Origin: Streptomyces sp. LUP30
Lineage (GTDB): Bacteria > Actinomycetota > Actinomycetes > Streptomycetales > Streptomycetaceae
Direction: 5' to 3'
DNA length: 64,000 bases
Assembly (NCBI RefSeq): GCF_001746365.1
Contig: NZ_MJAJ01000010.1
Span: forward strand, 62,001 to 126,000
The translations under genes and the position numbers were made by a program. Positions 28,371 through 39,905 of this stretch are shown here, one piece after another (the first letter of the stretch is position 1; each line of letters starts with the position of its first letter). The notes under the pieces are model-generated. The model saw only the letters and a list, made by a program, of their open reading frames with translations. It did no database searches and was not told where the DNA came from.

Positions 28371-28543
28371 GCGCAAGCGCCGGAGAGCCCGGAAGGGCCG
28401 GAAGAGCCGAGAGCCGGACGGACCGAGGGGCCGGTGTGGTGCGGGGTCGGTGGGGTGCGGGGCGGGCGGAGGTTCGCATGGGCGTGGGCTGCGTGGGCGC
28501 ACGCCCATGCGGTCGGCGATCGCGAGGGATCCCGCGGGCGGGT

Positions 28544-28717
28544 TCAGTCCACGCTGGGCAGGATGTGGGGCTCGGCGAGGTCGTCCTCGTAGCCCGCCAG
28601 GCGGATCGGGGCGGAGCGCGCCCACACGTCGAGGCTTCCGAGCTCGCCGGGTCGGCGGCCGGCGCGCTCCGTGCGTTCCTTGGGGCGCTGTTCGCGATTC
28701 GTCTTCTCCGGTGTCAC
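28544..28717 (-). CDS. Small protein of 57 residues, unknown function
   Basis: A short frame from GTG 28717 to TGA 28544. An AAGGAG ribosome site lies six bases upstream, which is close to ideal. The product has a charged basic N-terminal third (TPEKTNREQRPKERTERAGR) followed by a distinct C-terminal segment, LDVWARSAPIRLAGYEDD and then LAEPHILPSVD. The mix of a basic leader-like part and a sharply defined C-terminal block, with high third-position GC, makes it look genuinely coding. I do not recognise a named family. The convergent amidase ends about 170 bases away. Confidence 0.7.
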   Translation of the reverse strand: MTPEKTNREQRPKERTERAGRRPGELGSLDVWARSAPIRLAGYEDDLAEPHILPSVD

Positions 28718-29175
28718 CGCGCACTCCTTATGTGTCGGATCACCCTCGGGGCGTGCCGGGCACTCTGCAGTCCGGCGCTGGACGCTCCCTCGGGTCTGGC
28801 TGGAGTCGGTGGCGACACGGTTGCGCCGGTGACTCCCAGGAGAGCTGGCCGTTGTGAACCGGCTTGTCCCAGACGGACGATGGGTGTGGGTGGCACTCCG
28901 TCCTGCTGTCCGTCGGCTACAGCGTAACCAGATGAGCGGGGTGCCGCTCGATAGCGCCCGAAAATTTGGGGTAACCGTGGCGAGTCACCCACATGTCTCC
29001 GCAGGTGAATTGAACCCTTTTACCCACTGATGCACCCATCGGGTTCACTCGACCGGCGTACAGCGGTGAACATCCCTGCCGATCCGGGCGCGTCGTTCAG
29101 GCGCCGTTCGCCGGATCGCAAGCACGCCATGATCTGCTGATGTGCAGAACGGCTGACTCCCGGGAGGACTGACGC
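28718..29175. other. Intergenic region
   Basis: About 460 bases between the divergent small gene and the HD-like gene. Upstream of 29176 the sequence is less GC-rich than its surroundings (around 28950-29040), as expected of promoter DNA. No further coding frame with a ribosome site was found; the only clear signal is the GGAGG before 29176. Confidence 0.4.
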
Positions 29176-29628
29176 ATGGAGCTGCGCAGTGTCGAGGAGC
29201 TGATGGACCTGCTGTACGCGTGCCGGGGCGTCCGGGACACCGCGCACGGCCCGGGTCCCGGAGTCGACCTTCACGACCACGCCCTGCGGACGGCCGCACT
29301 GCTGCGCCGCAGCCGGCCCGCGGACAAGGAGCTCCAGCTCGCCGGGCTGGTCCACCCCGTGGGTCAGCTGCTGCGCCCCGCCGACCCGGCCGGCCGGGCG
29401 GAGCTCGCCGCCGACGCGGTGGGCCTGCTGCTCGGACCTCGGGTCGCCCGTCTCGTACGACTGCATCCCCGGCGGGGCTTCTCCGTCGACGACGACGACC
29501 TGCTCAGCCTGCGCCAAGCCGACGAGGACGGTCTGACGACCGTCTTCGACGCGGGCGTCCTGGAGGACTGGCGCACTGTGCTGGAACTGGTCGCGGCACG
29601 CAACTCCCGCCTCGGGGCTGTCGATTGA
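29176..29628 (+). CDS. HD-domain-like protein with degenerate metal site
   Basis: A 150-residue helical protein resembling small HD-domain proteins found near SDR and phosphonate-type catabolic genes. The first His motif is present (VDLHDHALRTAALLR), but the core HD pair reads LVHPVGQLL where HD proteins have HD: the Asp is Pro. The later helix (EDGLTTVFDAGVLEDW) is family-like. Loss of the Asp argues against phosphohydrolase activity. It sits 25 bases before an SDR gene on the same strand, so the two are probably one operon. Confidence 0.65.
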   Translation: MELRSVEELMDLLYACRGVRDTAHGPGPGVDLHDHALRTAALLRRSRPADKELQLAGLVHPVGQLLRPADPAGRAELAADAVGLLLGPRVARLVRLHPRRGFSVDDDDLLSLRQADEDGLTTVFDAGVLEDWRTVLELVAARNSRLGAVD

Positions 29629-29653
29629 CGGTCCGTCGTGAGACGGTACGCCG

Positions 29654-30421
29654 ATGACGTCGTCGCAGGGACCGTACGGTCTGCGCGGGAGGGCCGCGGT
29701 CGTCACCGGAGCCACCCGGGGCATCGGCCGGGCCGTGGCACGGGCGCTCGCCGACGCCGGGGCGCAGGTGTGCGTGAGCGCACGCGACGCGGACGACGTG
29801 CGGCGCACCGCCAGGGAACTGAACGGGGTGGGCCTGGCCGGAGGCGTCACCGATCCCGGTCATCCCGAGGAACTCACCGCCCTGTGCCTGCGCGAGTTCG
29901 GCCGGCTGGACGTCCTGGTCAACAACGCGGCGACGAATCAGCCGTACGGACCCCTCATGGCCGCCGACCCGGCGCTCTGGCGGGAGGCGTTCGCCGTCAA
30001 CGTCGAGGCGCCGCTGCGGCTGGTGCAGTGCGCGTGGCGCGGCTGGATGCGCGAACACGGCGGGACGGTGGTCAACATCGGCACCGAGGGCGCCGCGCAC
30101 ACCGGCCCCGGCGTGGGCGCTTACGGCACCAGCAAGGCGGCGCTGCTCCACCTCACCCAGCAGCTCGCCGGAGAGCTGGGGCCGGGCGTCCGGGTCAACT
30201 CGGTCTCCCCCGGTCTCGTGCGCACCGAGATGGCGCGGTTCGTGTGGGAGCCGGGCGAGCAGGAGACCGCGGCCGGTCTGCCGCTGGCCCGCATCGGGGA
30301 GCCCGAGGACGTGGCGAGGGCGGTGCTGTGGCTGGCTTCGGACGCGGCGGAGTGGATCACGGGCGCGGATCTGCTGGTGGACGGCGGTACCCGGGTGCGA
30401 AGAGCCCGCGTCGCGACCTGA
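29654..30421 (+). CDS. Short-chain dehydrogenase/reductase
   Basis: A 255-residue classical SDR with TGATRGIGRAVA, NNAATN, an active-site stretch of NIGTEGAAH, and YGTSKAA (Tyr, Lys). A Thr replaces the usual catalytic Ser in the IGTEG position, as in some active SDRs. The C-terminal half has the usual PGLVRTEMARF and DLLVDGGT. It follows the degenerate HD-like gene by 25 bases. Substrate unknown. Confidence 0.88.
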   Translation: MTSSQGPYGLRGRAAVVTGATRGIGRAVARALADAGAQVCVSARDADDVRRTARELNGVGLAGGVTDPGHPEELTALCLREFGRLDVLVNNAATNQPYGPLMAADPALWREAFAVNVEAPLRLVQCAWRGWMREHGGTVVNIGTEGAAHTGPGVGAYGTSKAALLHLTQQLAGELGPGVRVNSVSPGLVRTEMARFVWEPGEQETAAGLPLARIGEPEDVARAVLWLASDAAEWITGADLLVDGGTRVRRARVAT

Positions 30422-30499
30422 CGGGCGGGCCGTGGGCTGTGCGGCGACGCGCGGCAGGGTGCGGCCGGTCTGCCGCACCTTCCCGCGCGCCCGGCCCCG

Positions 30500-32008
30500 C
30501 TACCACTTGCCGGGCGCGTAGTCCTTGAGGAAGACCCCGTACACGTCCTCGCCCGCCTCGCCCCGCACGACCGGGTCGTAGACCCGGGCCGCGCCGTCGA
30601 CGAGGTCGAGCGGGGCGTGGAACCCCTCCTCGGCGAGCCGCAGCTTGTCGAAGTGCGGGCGTTCGTCGGTGATCCAGCCGGTGTCGACCGAGGTCATCAG
30701 GATGCCGTCGGCCTGGAACATCTCCTGGGCGCTGGTCCGCGTCACCATGTTCATCGCGGCCTTGGCGGCGTTCGTGTTCGGGTGGCCCGCGCCCTTGTAG
30801 CCACGGCCGAAGACGCCCTCCATCGCCGAGACGTTGACGACGTAGGCGCGCCCGCTCGTCGCCTTCTTCGCGGCGTCGGCCATGGCCGGACGGAGCTTGC
30901 TGATCAGGATGAACGGGGCCGTGTAGTTGCACAGCTGGGTCTCCAGCAGCTCCACCGGGGAGATCTGCTCGATGGTCTGCACCCAGGTGTTGGTGTCCAC
31001 GACGTCGGGAACCAGGCCGCCCGCGTCGATCGCGGTGCCGTCGAGGTGCCGGGCCACGCTGGCGTTGCCCGCGACCAGCGCGAGGTCGGCGACCTGCTGG
31101 GCGTCCATGCCGCTGATGCCGACGGGCAGCGCGGCCAGGCCGTCCACCGCGCCGGAGCCGAAGGCACCGATGACATGGTGGGCGGGGAGCTCACCGGCGG
31201 GCAGCGGGGCACTCTCGCCGTCGACCAGGGCGGCGTAGGCGGCGGGCAGACGACGCACGGTCTGCGTCGCGTTGTTGACGAGGATGTCGAGCGGGCCCGC
31301 CTCGGCGACCCGGTCGGCGAGGGCCACGGCCTGCGCCGGGTCGCGCAGGTCGATGCCGACGACCTCCAGCCGGTGGATCCAGTCGGCTGAGTCGTCCATG
31401 GCCTTGAAACGGCGGATGGCGTCCTTGGGGAAGCGCGTGGTGATCGTGGTGTGCGCGCCGTCCCGCAGCAGCCGCAGCGCGATGTACATGCCGATCTTGG
31501 CGCGGCCGCCGGTGAGCAGCGCGCGCTTGCCGGCGAGGTCCGCGCGGGCGTCGCGGCGGGAACGGTTCAGCTCGGCGCAGGCCGGACAGAGCTGGTGGTA
31601 GAAGTAGTCGACCTCGACGTACCTGGTCTTGCAGGTGTAGCAGGAGCGCGGCCGCTGGAGTATCCCCGCGATCCTGCCCTCCTCCGTGACCGACGACGGG
31701 AGGATGCCCTCGGTCTCGTCGTCGATGCGCTGGGCGGAACCGGTGGCGGTGGCCTCGGTGACCGCCTTGTCGTGGGCGGTCTTGGCGGCCCGGCGTTCCT
31801 GCCTGCGGCGCTGCTTCACCGTGCGGTAGACGCCGGCGGTGGCCCGGCGCACGGCGATCGCGTCGGGGTGGTCGACGTCCAGCTTCTCGAGCTCCTCCAG
31901 CACGGAGAGGCACACCGCGAGCCGCTCCGGATCGACGCCGGGCCCGTACACGACCTCGTCCATGACGTCGTCCGCGATCGCCGCCGAGCCGTCCTCTGTC
32001 ACCGTCAT
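30500..32008 (-). CDS. Atypical SDR-fold protein with CxxC pair and no catalytic Tyr
   Basis: A 502-residue protein. The first 115 residues are charged and helical. A CxxC pair follows (Cys123/126 and Cys141/144, in CYTCK and CPAC), likely a zinc ribbon. From about 158 there is an SDR Rossmann fold (LTGGRAKIGMYIALRLL, ILVNNATQT). The SDR active-site region has VNVSAMEG, but at the YxxxK position reads NTNAAKAA, so the Tyr is Thr. A long insertion (about 265-350) interrupts the fold. It is probably not a standard oxidoreductase. Possibly nucleic-acid or protein binding; unknown. Confidence 0.78.
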   Translation of the reverse strand: MTVTEDGSAAIADDVMDEVVYGPGVDPERLAVCLSVLEELEKLDVDHPDAIAVRRATAGVYRTVKQRRRQERRAAKTAHDKAVTEATATGSAQRIDDETEGILPSSVTEEGRIAGILQRPRSCYTCKTRYVEVDYFYHQLCPACAELNRSRRDARADLAGKRALLTGGRAKIGMYIALRLLRDGAHTTITTRFPKDAIRRFKAMDDSADWIHRLEVVGIDLRDPAQAVALADRVAEAGPLDILVNNATQTVRRLPAAYAALVDGESAPLPAGELPAHHVIGAFGSGAVDGLAALPVGISGMDAQQVADLALVAGNASVARHLDGTAIDAGGLVPDVVDTNTWVQTIEQISPVELLETQLCNYTAPFILISKLRPAMADAAKKATSGRAYVVNVSAMEGVFGRGYKGAGHPNTNAAKAAMNMVTRTSAQEMFQADGILMTSVDTGWITDERPHFDKLRLAEEGFHAPLDLVDGAARVYDPVVRGEAGEDVYGVFLKDYAPGKW

Positions 32009-32112
32009 CGCGCTGCCGCTTCCCTGCTCACGTGTGCGGCGCTCCGACCGCGCCCGCCCTACGAAGGGGGAATTTTACGGAGCGCCGGGCCGCTCCTCCA
32101 AACCCGTTCCCG

Positions 32113-33453
32113 TCAAGAGCCGCAGGCCGTGATGAGCGTCTCCACCTCGGCGGTCAGCGCGCACGCGAACCGGTCGAGGTCGGGGACGGCCTCGGCGTCG
32201 GCGACCAGCCCGTAGTGGACCTGGCCGCGATACGTCGAGACGGCGACCGCCAGGGCCTGTCCGCGGGCCAGGGGGGCGTACGGGAAGACCTCGGCGAGCG
32301 GGTTCCCGCCGAGCTTGAGGCCGAAGCCGGGCAGCGGAACGCTGGTGACCAGGATGTCGAACCAGAGCCGGGCGGCCTGACCGACCACGGGGCCGCCCAG
32401 ACGGTGGCCCAGTGCCGGCACGTGGTCGGCGAGCAGGGCGACGGCGCCCGCGCCGCGGCCGGGTCCCGCGTCCTTGTTGCGGTCCATGGCGGTGCGGCAG
32501 TGGGCGAGCCGACGGAGCGGGTCCGGGTCGTCGACCGGGAGCCGCAGCACGTATCCGGAGAGCCGGTTGCCCTGGGGGTGTGCGGTGCGCGGGCGCCGCT
32601 GGGAGACGGGGATCAGCGCGCGGGGCCGCACGCCCGCGCTGCCGTCGCCGCGCTCGTCGAGCCAGCGGCGCAGGGCCCCCGCCACGACCGCGATCAGCAC
32701 GTCGTTGACGGTGCCGCCGGCGACTTTGCGGACCCGGTGCACGTCGTCGAGGTCGATGACGACGCCGGCGGTGCGTCGGGTGCCGGTGGACTCGGCGGTG
32801 AGCGCCGTGCTGGAGCGCACGCCCAGGCCCGACACGGCGACCGACGCGCCGATGTCGAGGGCGCGGCCCACCTCGGAGACCGCTCCGCGCAGCAGGCCCG
32901 GGAGCCTGCGCACGTCGGGGATCAGCGGTGCGGCGGGCGAAGCGGGCCGGGGCCGCGGCGCGGGCATGTCCATGGGGTCCAGGACGGCGGCGGCCAGGGT
33001 CAGCGCACGCAGTCCGTCGGCGAGGGCGTGGTGGAACTTGAACAGGACGGCGAAGGACACTCCGTCCTCGCCGGGCAGCACGTGCGCCTCCCACGGCGGG
33101 CGACCGCGCTCCAGGGGCCGTTCCATGAGCCGGCCGGCCTCCGTCTGGAAGTCGGCGGCGCGGTCGTGCAGGCGGACGTGGTGCAGGGGGTCGAAGTCCG
33201 GGTCGGACTCGCGCACCGCGCCGCCGAAGGCGAAGGGCTGCCACACGTCCCGGATCCGCATGCGCAGTCCGGGGACGGCGGCCGCCCGGGCGGCGAGCAG
33301 GTCGGCCGCATGGGCGGCCGCGGCGGGCGACCCGGCCGAGAAGACCCCGAGCGCGCCGAGGTGCATGGGGTGGTCGGCGGACTCGATGTTCCAGAACGCC
33401 AGGTCCAGCGGTGCCAGCAGATCATCAGCAGTCAAGGGCTCGCCTCGCGTCAC
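32113..33453 (-). CDS. Wax ester synthase/diacylglycerol acyltransferase (WS/DGAT)
   Basis: A 446-residue acyltransferase. The catalytic HHxxxDG motif is seen in FKFHHALADGLRA near residue 140, with PLDLAFWNIES at the N-terminus and VNDVLIAVVAGALRRWL and NRLSGYVLRLPV later. It transfers acyl-CoA to diacylglycerol or a fatty alcohol, making storage lipid. GTG 33453 is used; the ribosome site is weak. Downstream of the start, 33580-33650 holds imperfect tandem repeats of a CTGCCGACCGCC-like unit with no known role. Confidence 0.92.
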   Translation of the reverse strand: MTRGEPLTADDLLAPLDLAFWNIESADHPMHLGALGVFSAGSPAAAAHAADLLAARAAAVPGLRMRIRDVWQPFAFGGAVRESDPDFDPLHHVRLHDRAADFQTEAGRLMERPLERGRPPWEAHVLPGEDGVSFAVLFKFHHALADGLRALTLAAAVLDPMDMPAPRPRPASPAAPLIPDVRRLPGLLRGAVSEVGRALDIGASVAVSGLGVRSSTALTAESTGTRRTAGVVIDLDDVHRVRKVAGGTVNDVLIAVVAGALRRWLDERGDGSAGVRPRALIPVSQRRPRTAHPQGNRLSGYVLRLPVDDPDPLRRLAHCRTAMDRNKDAGPGRGAGAVALLADHVPALGHRLGGPVVGQAARLWFDILVTSVPLPGFGLKLGGNPLAEVFPYAPLARGQALAVAVSTYRGQVHYGLVADAEAVPDLDRFACALTAEVETLITACGS

Positions 33454-33651
33454 GATGGGGTGAGTAGGCAGTCAACCTCTCACCACTGATTACGGTCAAG
33501 TACGATCGCGCTACGCACAGTTAACATCGGATTAAGTCCGCGTCACACGGCGTCTCACGAAACGCACTGCCGTTCACCGACCGCCTACCGCCGCGGCTGC
33601 CGACCGCCTGCCGCAGACCGCCGCCTGCCGACCGCCCGCTGCCCGCCGCCC

Positions 33652-34872
33652 CTACGTGACCAGCTGGCCCTTCCCCAGGGCGATCACGCCGCCCTTCGAG
33701 ACGGTGTACAGCTCCGCGTCGCGCTCCGGGTTCACCCCGATGGTCGCCCCCGGAGGGACCTCGACGTTCTTGTCGAGGACGGCCCCGCGGACCACCGCGC
33801 CCCGCCCGATGTGCACGTTGTCGTGCAGGATCGAGCCCTGCACCACCGCGCCGGGATCGACCACCACGCCCGGGGACAGCACCGACCGGGTGACCTGTCC
33901 GCGGATCAGACATCCCGAACTGATGATCGACTCGCCGGCGATGCCGCCCGCGTTGAAACGCGCCGGGGACAGCTGGCCCGAGTGGGTGTAGATCGGCCAG
34001 GTGCGGTTGTACAGGTTGAAGGCCGGCCGCTCGGCGATCAGGTCCATATGGGCGTCGTAGTAGGCGTCGAGGGTGCCGACGTCGCGCCAGTAGCCCTGGT
34101 CGCGGCTGGTCTCCCCCGGCACGTGGTTGTCGTGGAAGTCGTACAGGTGGGCCTCGCCGCGCTCCGTGAGCTGGGGGAGGATCGAGCCGCCCATGTCGTG
34201 CACGGACCGTTCGTCCTCGGAGTCGCGCTGGAGGGCCTCGATGAGCGCCTTCGTCGTGAAGATGTAGTTGCCCATCGACGCGAACACCGACTCCGGGTCG
34301 TCCACCAGCCCGGGCGGATCGGAGGGCTTCTCCAGGAACCGCTCGACCGTCTGGCCGTCCGAGCCCGGAGTGATCACCCCGAAGGCGGAGGACTCGCCAC
34401 GCGGCACCCGGATGCCGGCGACGGTCACGCCCGCACCGCTGTCGATGTGCTGCTCCAGCATCTGGCGCGGGTCCATGCGGTAGACGTGGTCCGCGCCGAA
34501 GACCGCCACGTACTCGGGCCGTTCGTCGTAGATGAGGTTCAGCGACTGCAGGATGGCGTCGGCGCTGCCGAGGTACCAGCGCGGGCCGAGCCGCTGCTGC
34601 GCCGGGACCGGAGTGACGTAGTTGCCGAGCAGGCTCGACATCCGCCAGGTGGTGGTGATGTGCCGGTCCAGCGAGTGCGACTTGTACTGCGTCAGCACAC
34701 AGATGCGCAGAATGTCCGCGTTGACGAGGTTGGACAGCACGAAGTCCACGAGGCGGTACGTGCCGCCGAAGGTGACCGCCGGTTTGGCACGGTCCGCCGT
34801 CAGCGGCATCAGCCGCTTGCCCTCACCGCCCGCCAGCACGATTCCGAGCACCGAAGGCCCACCACGACGCAT
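33652..34872 (-). CDS. glgC: Glucose-1-phosphate adenylyltransferase
   Basis: A 406-residue ADP-glucose pyrophosphorylase. The nucleotide loop [22 protein letters not shown], the substrate motif GADHVYRMD and FLEKPSDPP, and a C-terminal left-handed beta-helix (repeats such as [21 protein letters not shown]) are all present. It makes ADP-glucose for glycogen and, in actinobacteria, for maltose-1-phosphate. It lies 53 bases downstream of glgA on the same strand. ATG 34872 is the true start; the open frame above it belongs to the glgA region. Confidence 0.96.
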   Translation of the reverse strand: MRRGGPSVLGIVLAGGEGKRLMPLTADRAKPAVTFGGTYRLVDFVLSNLVNADILRICVLTQYKSHSLDRHITTTWRMSSLLGNYVTPVPAQQRLGPRWYLGSADAILQSLNLIYDERPEYVAVFGADHVYRMDPRQMLEQHIDSGAGVTVAGIRVPRGESSAFGVITPGSDGQTVERFLEKPSDPPGLVDDPESVFASMGNYIFTTKALIEALQRDSEDERSVHDMGGSILPQLTERGEAHLYDFHDNHVPGETSRDQGYWRDVGTLDAYYDAHMDLIAERPAFNLYNRTWPIYTHSGQLSPARFNAGGIAGESIISSGCLIRGQVTRSVLSPGVVVDPGAVVQGSILHDNVHIGRGAVVRGAVLDKNVEVPPGATIGVNPERDAELYTVSKGGVIALGKGQLVT

Positions 34873-34925
34873 GGCCGCTCCCCTCACCCTGGTTGATACC
34901 CATGGCTGCCCCGGCGTGGGGCTCT

Positions 34926-36086
34926 CTACGCCTGTTTGAGGATCTCCTCGTACAGTCCGACCGTACGCCGGGCCACCGCGTCCCAGCCGAACTCGCCGAC
35001 CGCGCGCGCCCGGCCCGCCTCGCCCATGCGACGCGCTTTCGCCGGATCGCCGAGAATCTCGTCGAGCGCGCGGCCGAGACCGGCCTCGAAGGCGTCTCCC
35101 TCGTCGTCCAGGGCGACGAGCGTGCCCGTCACCCCGTCCTCGACGACCTCGGGGATACCACCGACCCGGGAGGCCACCACGGGCGTGCCGCACGCCATCG
35201 CCTCCAGGTTGACGATGCCCAGGGGTTCGTACACCGACGGGCAGACGAACACGGCCGCGTGCGTGAGGAGCTGGATCACCTCGGGGCGCGGCAGCATTTT
35301 CGGGATCCAGTGGACGCCGTCCCGGGCGCTGCTCAGCCTGCCGAAGAGGTCCCGGAACTCCTGATCGATCTCGGGCGTGTCGGGTGCGCCCGCGCACAGC
35401 ACGACCTGCGCCGCAGGATCGATGCCCTGCACGGCGCGCAGCAGATGCGGAACGCCCTTCTGGCGGGTGATCCGGCCGACGAACAGCACGAACGGGCGGT
35501 CCGGGTCGAGACCGATCCGGGCGAGGGCGTCGGTGCCGTGGTCGGGACGGTAGAGGGCGGTGTCGATGCCGTTGTGCACGACGTGCACCCGGTCCGCGGC
35601 GAGCGAGGGATAGCAGGCGAGGATGTCGTCGCGCATCGCGCCCGAGACGGCGATCACGGCGTCGGCGGCCTCCAGTGCGCCGCGCTCGGCCCAGCTCGAC
35701 AGCGCGTAGCCGCCGCCGAGCTGCTCGGCCTTCCACGGCCGCAGCGGCTCCAGCGAGTGCGCGGTCACGACGTGCGGAACGCCGTACAGCTGCTGGGCGA
35801 GACGCCCGGCGAGATTGGCGTACCAGGTGTGCGAGTGGACCAGCTCACAGCCTTCGAGGGCGGCCGCCATGGCGAGGTCCACCGAGAACGTGCGCAGCGC
35901 GTCGTTGGCTCCGTCGAGCGCGGACCAGGGACGGTGGCGCGTGACACCGTCCGCGCGGCCCTCGCCCCAGCAGTGCACGTCGACGTCGACCAGCCGCCGC
36001 AGCTCGCGCGCCAGGAACTCGACGTGGACGCCGGCGCCGCCGTACACGTCCGGGGGAAACTCCCGGGTCAGCAGTCCCACTCGCAC
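34926..36086 (-). CDS. glgA: Glycogen synthase / ADP-glucose glucosyltransferase, actinobacterial GT4 type
   Basis: A 386-residue GT4 enzyme, the usual length for the actinobacterial form. It begins [19 protein letters not shown] at GTG 36086 with a GGGGG-containing site. The donor-site motifs are [10 protein letters not shown] and [24 protein letters not shown]. Homologues in mycobacteria (Rv1212c/GlgM) make maltose-1-phosphate from ADP-glucose as well as, or instead of, extending glycogen. Operon with glgC. A further upstream ATG at 36128 is less likely. Confidence 0.92.
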   Translation of the reverse strand: MRVGLLTREFPPDVYGGAGVHVEFLARELRRLVDVDVHCWGEGRADGVTRHRPWSALDGANDALRTFSVDLAMAAALEGCELVHSHTWYANLAGRLAQQLYGVPHVVTAHSLEPLRPWKAEQLGGGYALSSWAERGALEAADAVIAVSGAMRDDILACYPSLAADRVHVVHNGIDTALYRPDHGTDALARIGLDPDRPFVLFVGRITRQKGVPHLLRAVQGIDPAAQVVLCAGAPDTPEIDQEFRDLFGRLSSARDGVHWIPKMLPRPEVIQLLTHAAVFVCPSVYEPLGIVNLEAMACGTPVVASRVGGIPEVVEDGVTGTLVALDDEGDAFEAGLGRALDEILGDPAKARRMGEAGRARAVGEFGWDAVARRTVGLYEEILKQA

Positions 36087-36124
36087 CCGTAACCCCCATC
36101 TCAGCGACCGGTTCCCTTTCATGG

Positions 36125-36928
36125 TCACTCAGACGGGGCGCGTGGGGAAGAGCGCGGGGGTCGTATGAAGCAACAGTCGCCGCACAGACCCCCGCCGGGC
36201 GCCCGGTAATACAGGCAGCAGCTGCGGCGGCGGAAGGCGCCGCCCGTCAGGGCGCCGGTGTCCGCGAGGTAGGGATGGGCGAAGAGCTCCGCGGTGAGGG
36301 CACGCACGTGTGCGACGACGTCCGGGCGACCGTGCGCACCGGCCCACTGCTCCAGCAGCCGGGCGGTCGCCGCCAGGGCCGAACCGGCGTTGCCCCGCAG
36401 CAGGCCCGCCGCGACCGGGTGGCGGACCCGCAGAGCCGCGCCGAGGGGTTCCAGATGGCCGTCGACGACCAGCCGGGCGACGGTCGCCGCGTCCCCGGGC
36501 CGGGCCCGCACCCGTGTCAGCCACAGGTCGTCCGGAGCAGCCCCGTCAGGGTCCCAGCGCAGCAGCTCCGGGGCGAGGTCGGGGACGGACCCGTACAGCA
36601 CCGCGCAGCCCAGCGTGACGGACCACAGCCGGGCCGCGAGCCCCTGCTGGGCGACGGACGCGCCGATCCGGTCCTCCGGGGCTCGCAGGGCCAGGACCAC
36701 TTTGCGCACACGGAACGTCAGCGGATCCCCGTGGACCTGCGGCGGCGCGCTGTCGGAGGGGCTGTCGGCGGGGCTGCCGGAGGGGTCCCCGTAGACCCGC
36801 GCGAGGGTCGGCAGCTCGCAGAGCGGGCCTGCCGAGCCGTCCGCGGGAGTGTGCAGGGCGAAGAAGGCGCCGAGCGGACGGAGCGCGGCGAGACCGGGGT
36901 CGAGATTCACGAAGTCCAGTAGTACCAA
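36125..36928 (-). CDS. FhuF-like (2Fe-2S)-binding protein
   Basis: A roughly 267-residue protein. The C-terminal motif RRSCCLYYRAPGGGLCGDC gives Cys-Cys-x10-Cys-x2-Cys, the FhuF 2Fe-2S ligand set. The rest is an alpha-helical domain with Leu-rich segments, typical of ferric siderophore reductases. These enzymes release iron from siderophores in the cytoplasm. The start is uncertain: TTG 36928 is listed; GTG 36910 in the same frame is an alternative and neither has a clear ribosome site. No siderophore genes adjoin. Confidence 0.8.
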   Translation of the reverse strand: MVLLDFVNLDPGLAALRPLGAFFALHTPADGSAGPLCELPTLARVYGDPSGSPADSPSDSAPPQVHGDPLTFRVRKVVLALRAPEDRIGASVAQQGLAARLWSVTLGCAVLYGSVPDLAPELLRWDPDGAAPDDLWLTRVRARPGDAATVARLVVDGHLEPLGAALRVRHPVAAGLLRGNAGSALAATARLLEQWAGAHGRPDVVAHVRALTAELFAHPYLADTGALTGGAFRRRSCCLYYRAPGGGLCGDCCFIRPPRSSPRAPSE

Positions 36929-37138
36929 GGGTGGTCGGGGTCGGTGATCAGGGGGATCCCTGGGCCGTCACCCGCCTGAGGGAGGACGGCGGGCCTGTCG
37001 TACTCCATCGGCAGTAGGACCCATTGGGTGCTCAGGGACGACGACGGGAACAGATCGACAGGGCATCGTGTTGGTCATGGATGACGACCGTTCGCCGCGC
37101 CGGGCCCGGTGCCCCCGCCTCACGCAGAGGAGCAGCTC

Positions 37139-39734
<2,596 letters not shown>

Positions 39735-39905
39735 TCAGGAGCGGCAAAAGTAAGTGCCCCCAACAGGCCATGACAAGGCGACAACCGGCCGCTCCGACTC
39801 GCCCGGGGGGCACGAGGGGGACCCGCCGGGAAACCGGCCCCGGAACCCGTCAGGATGGTCCCGAGCACGATACTGACGGGCACACCTCTCCAAGGAGCCA
39901 ACCGT

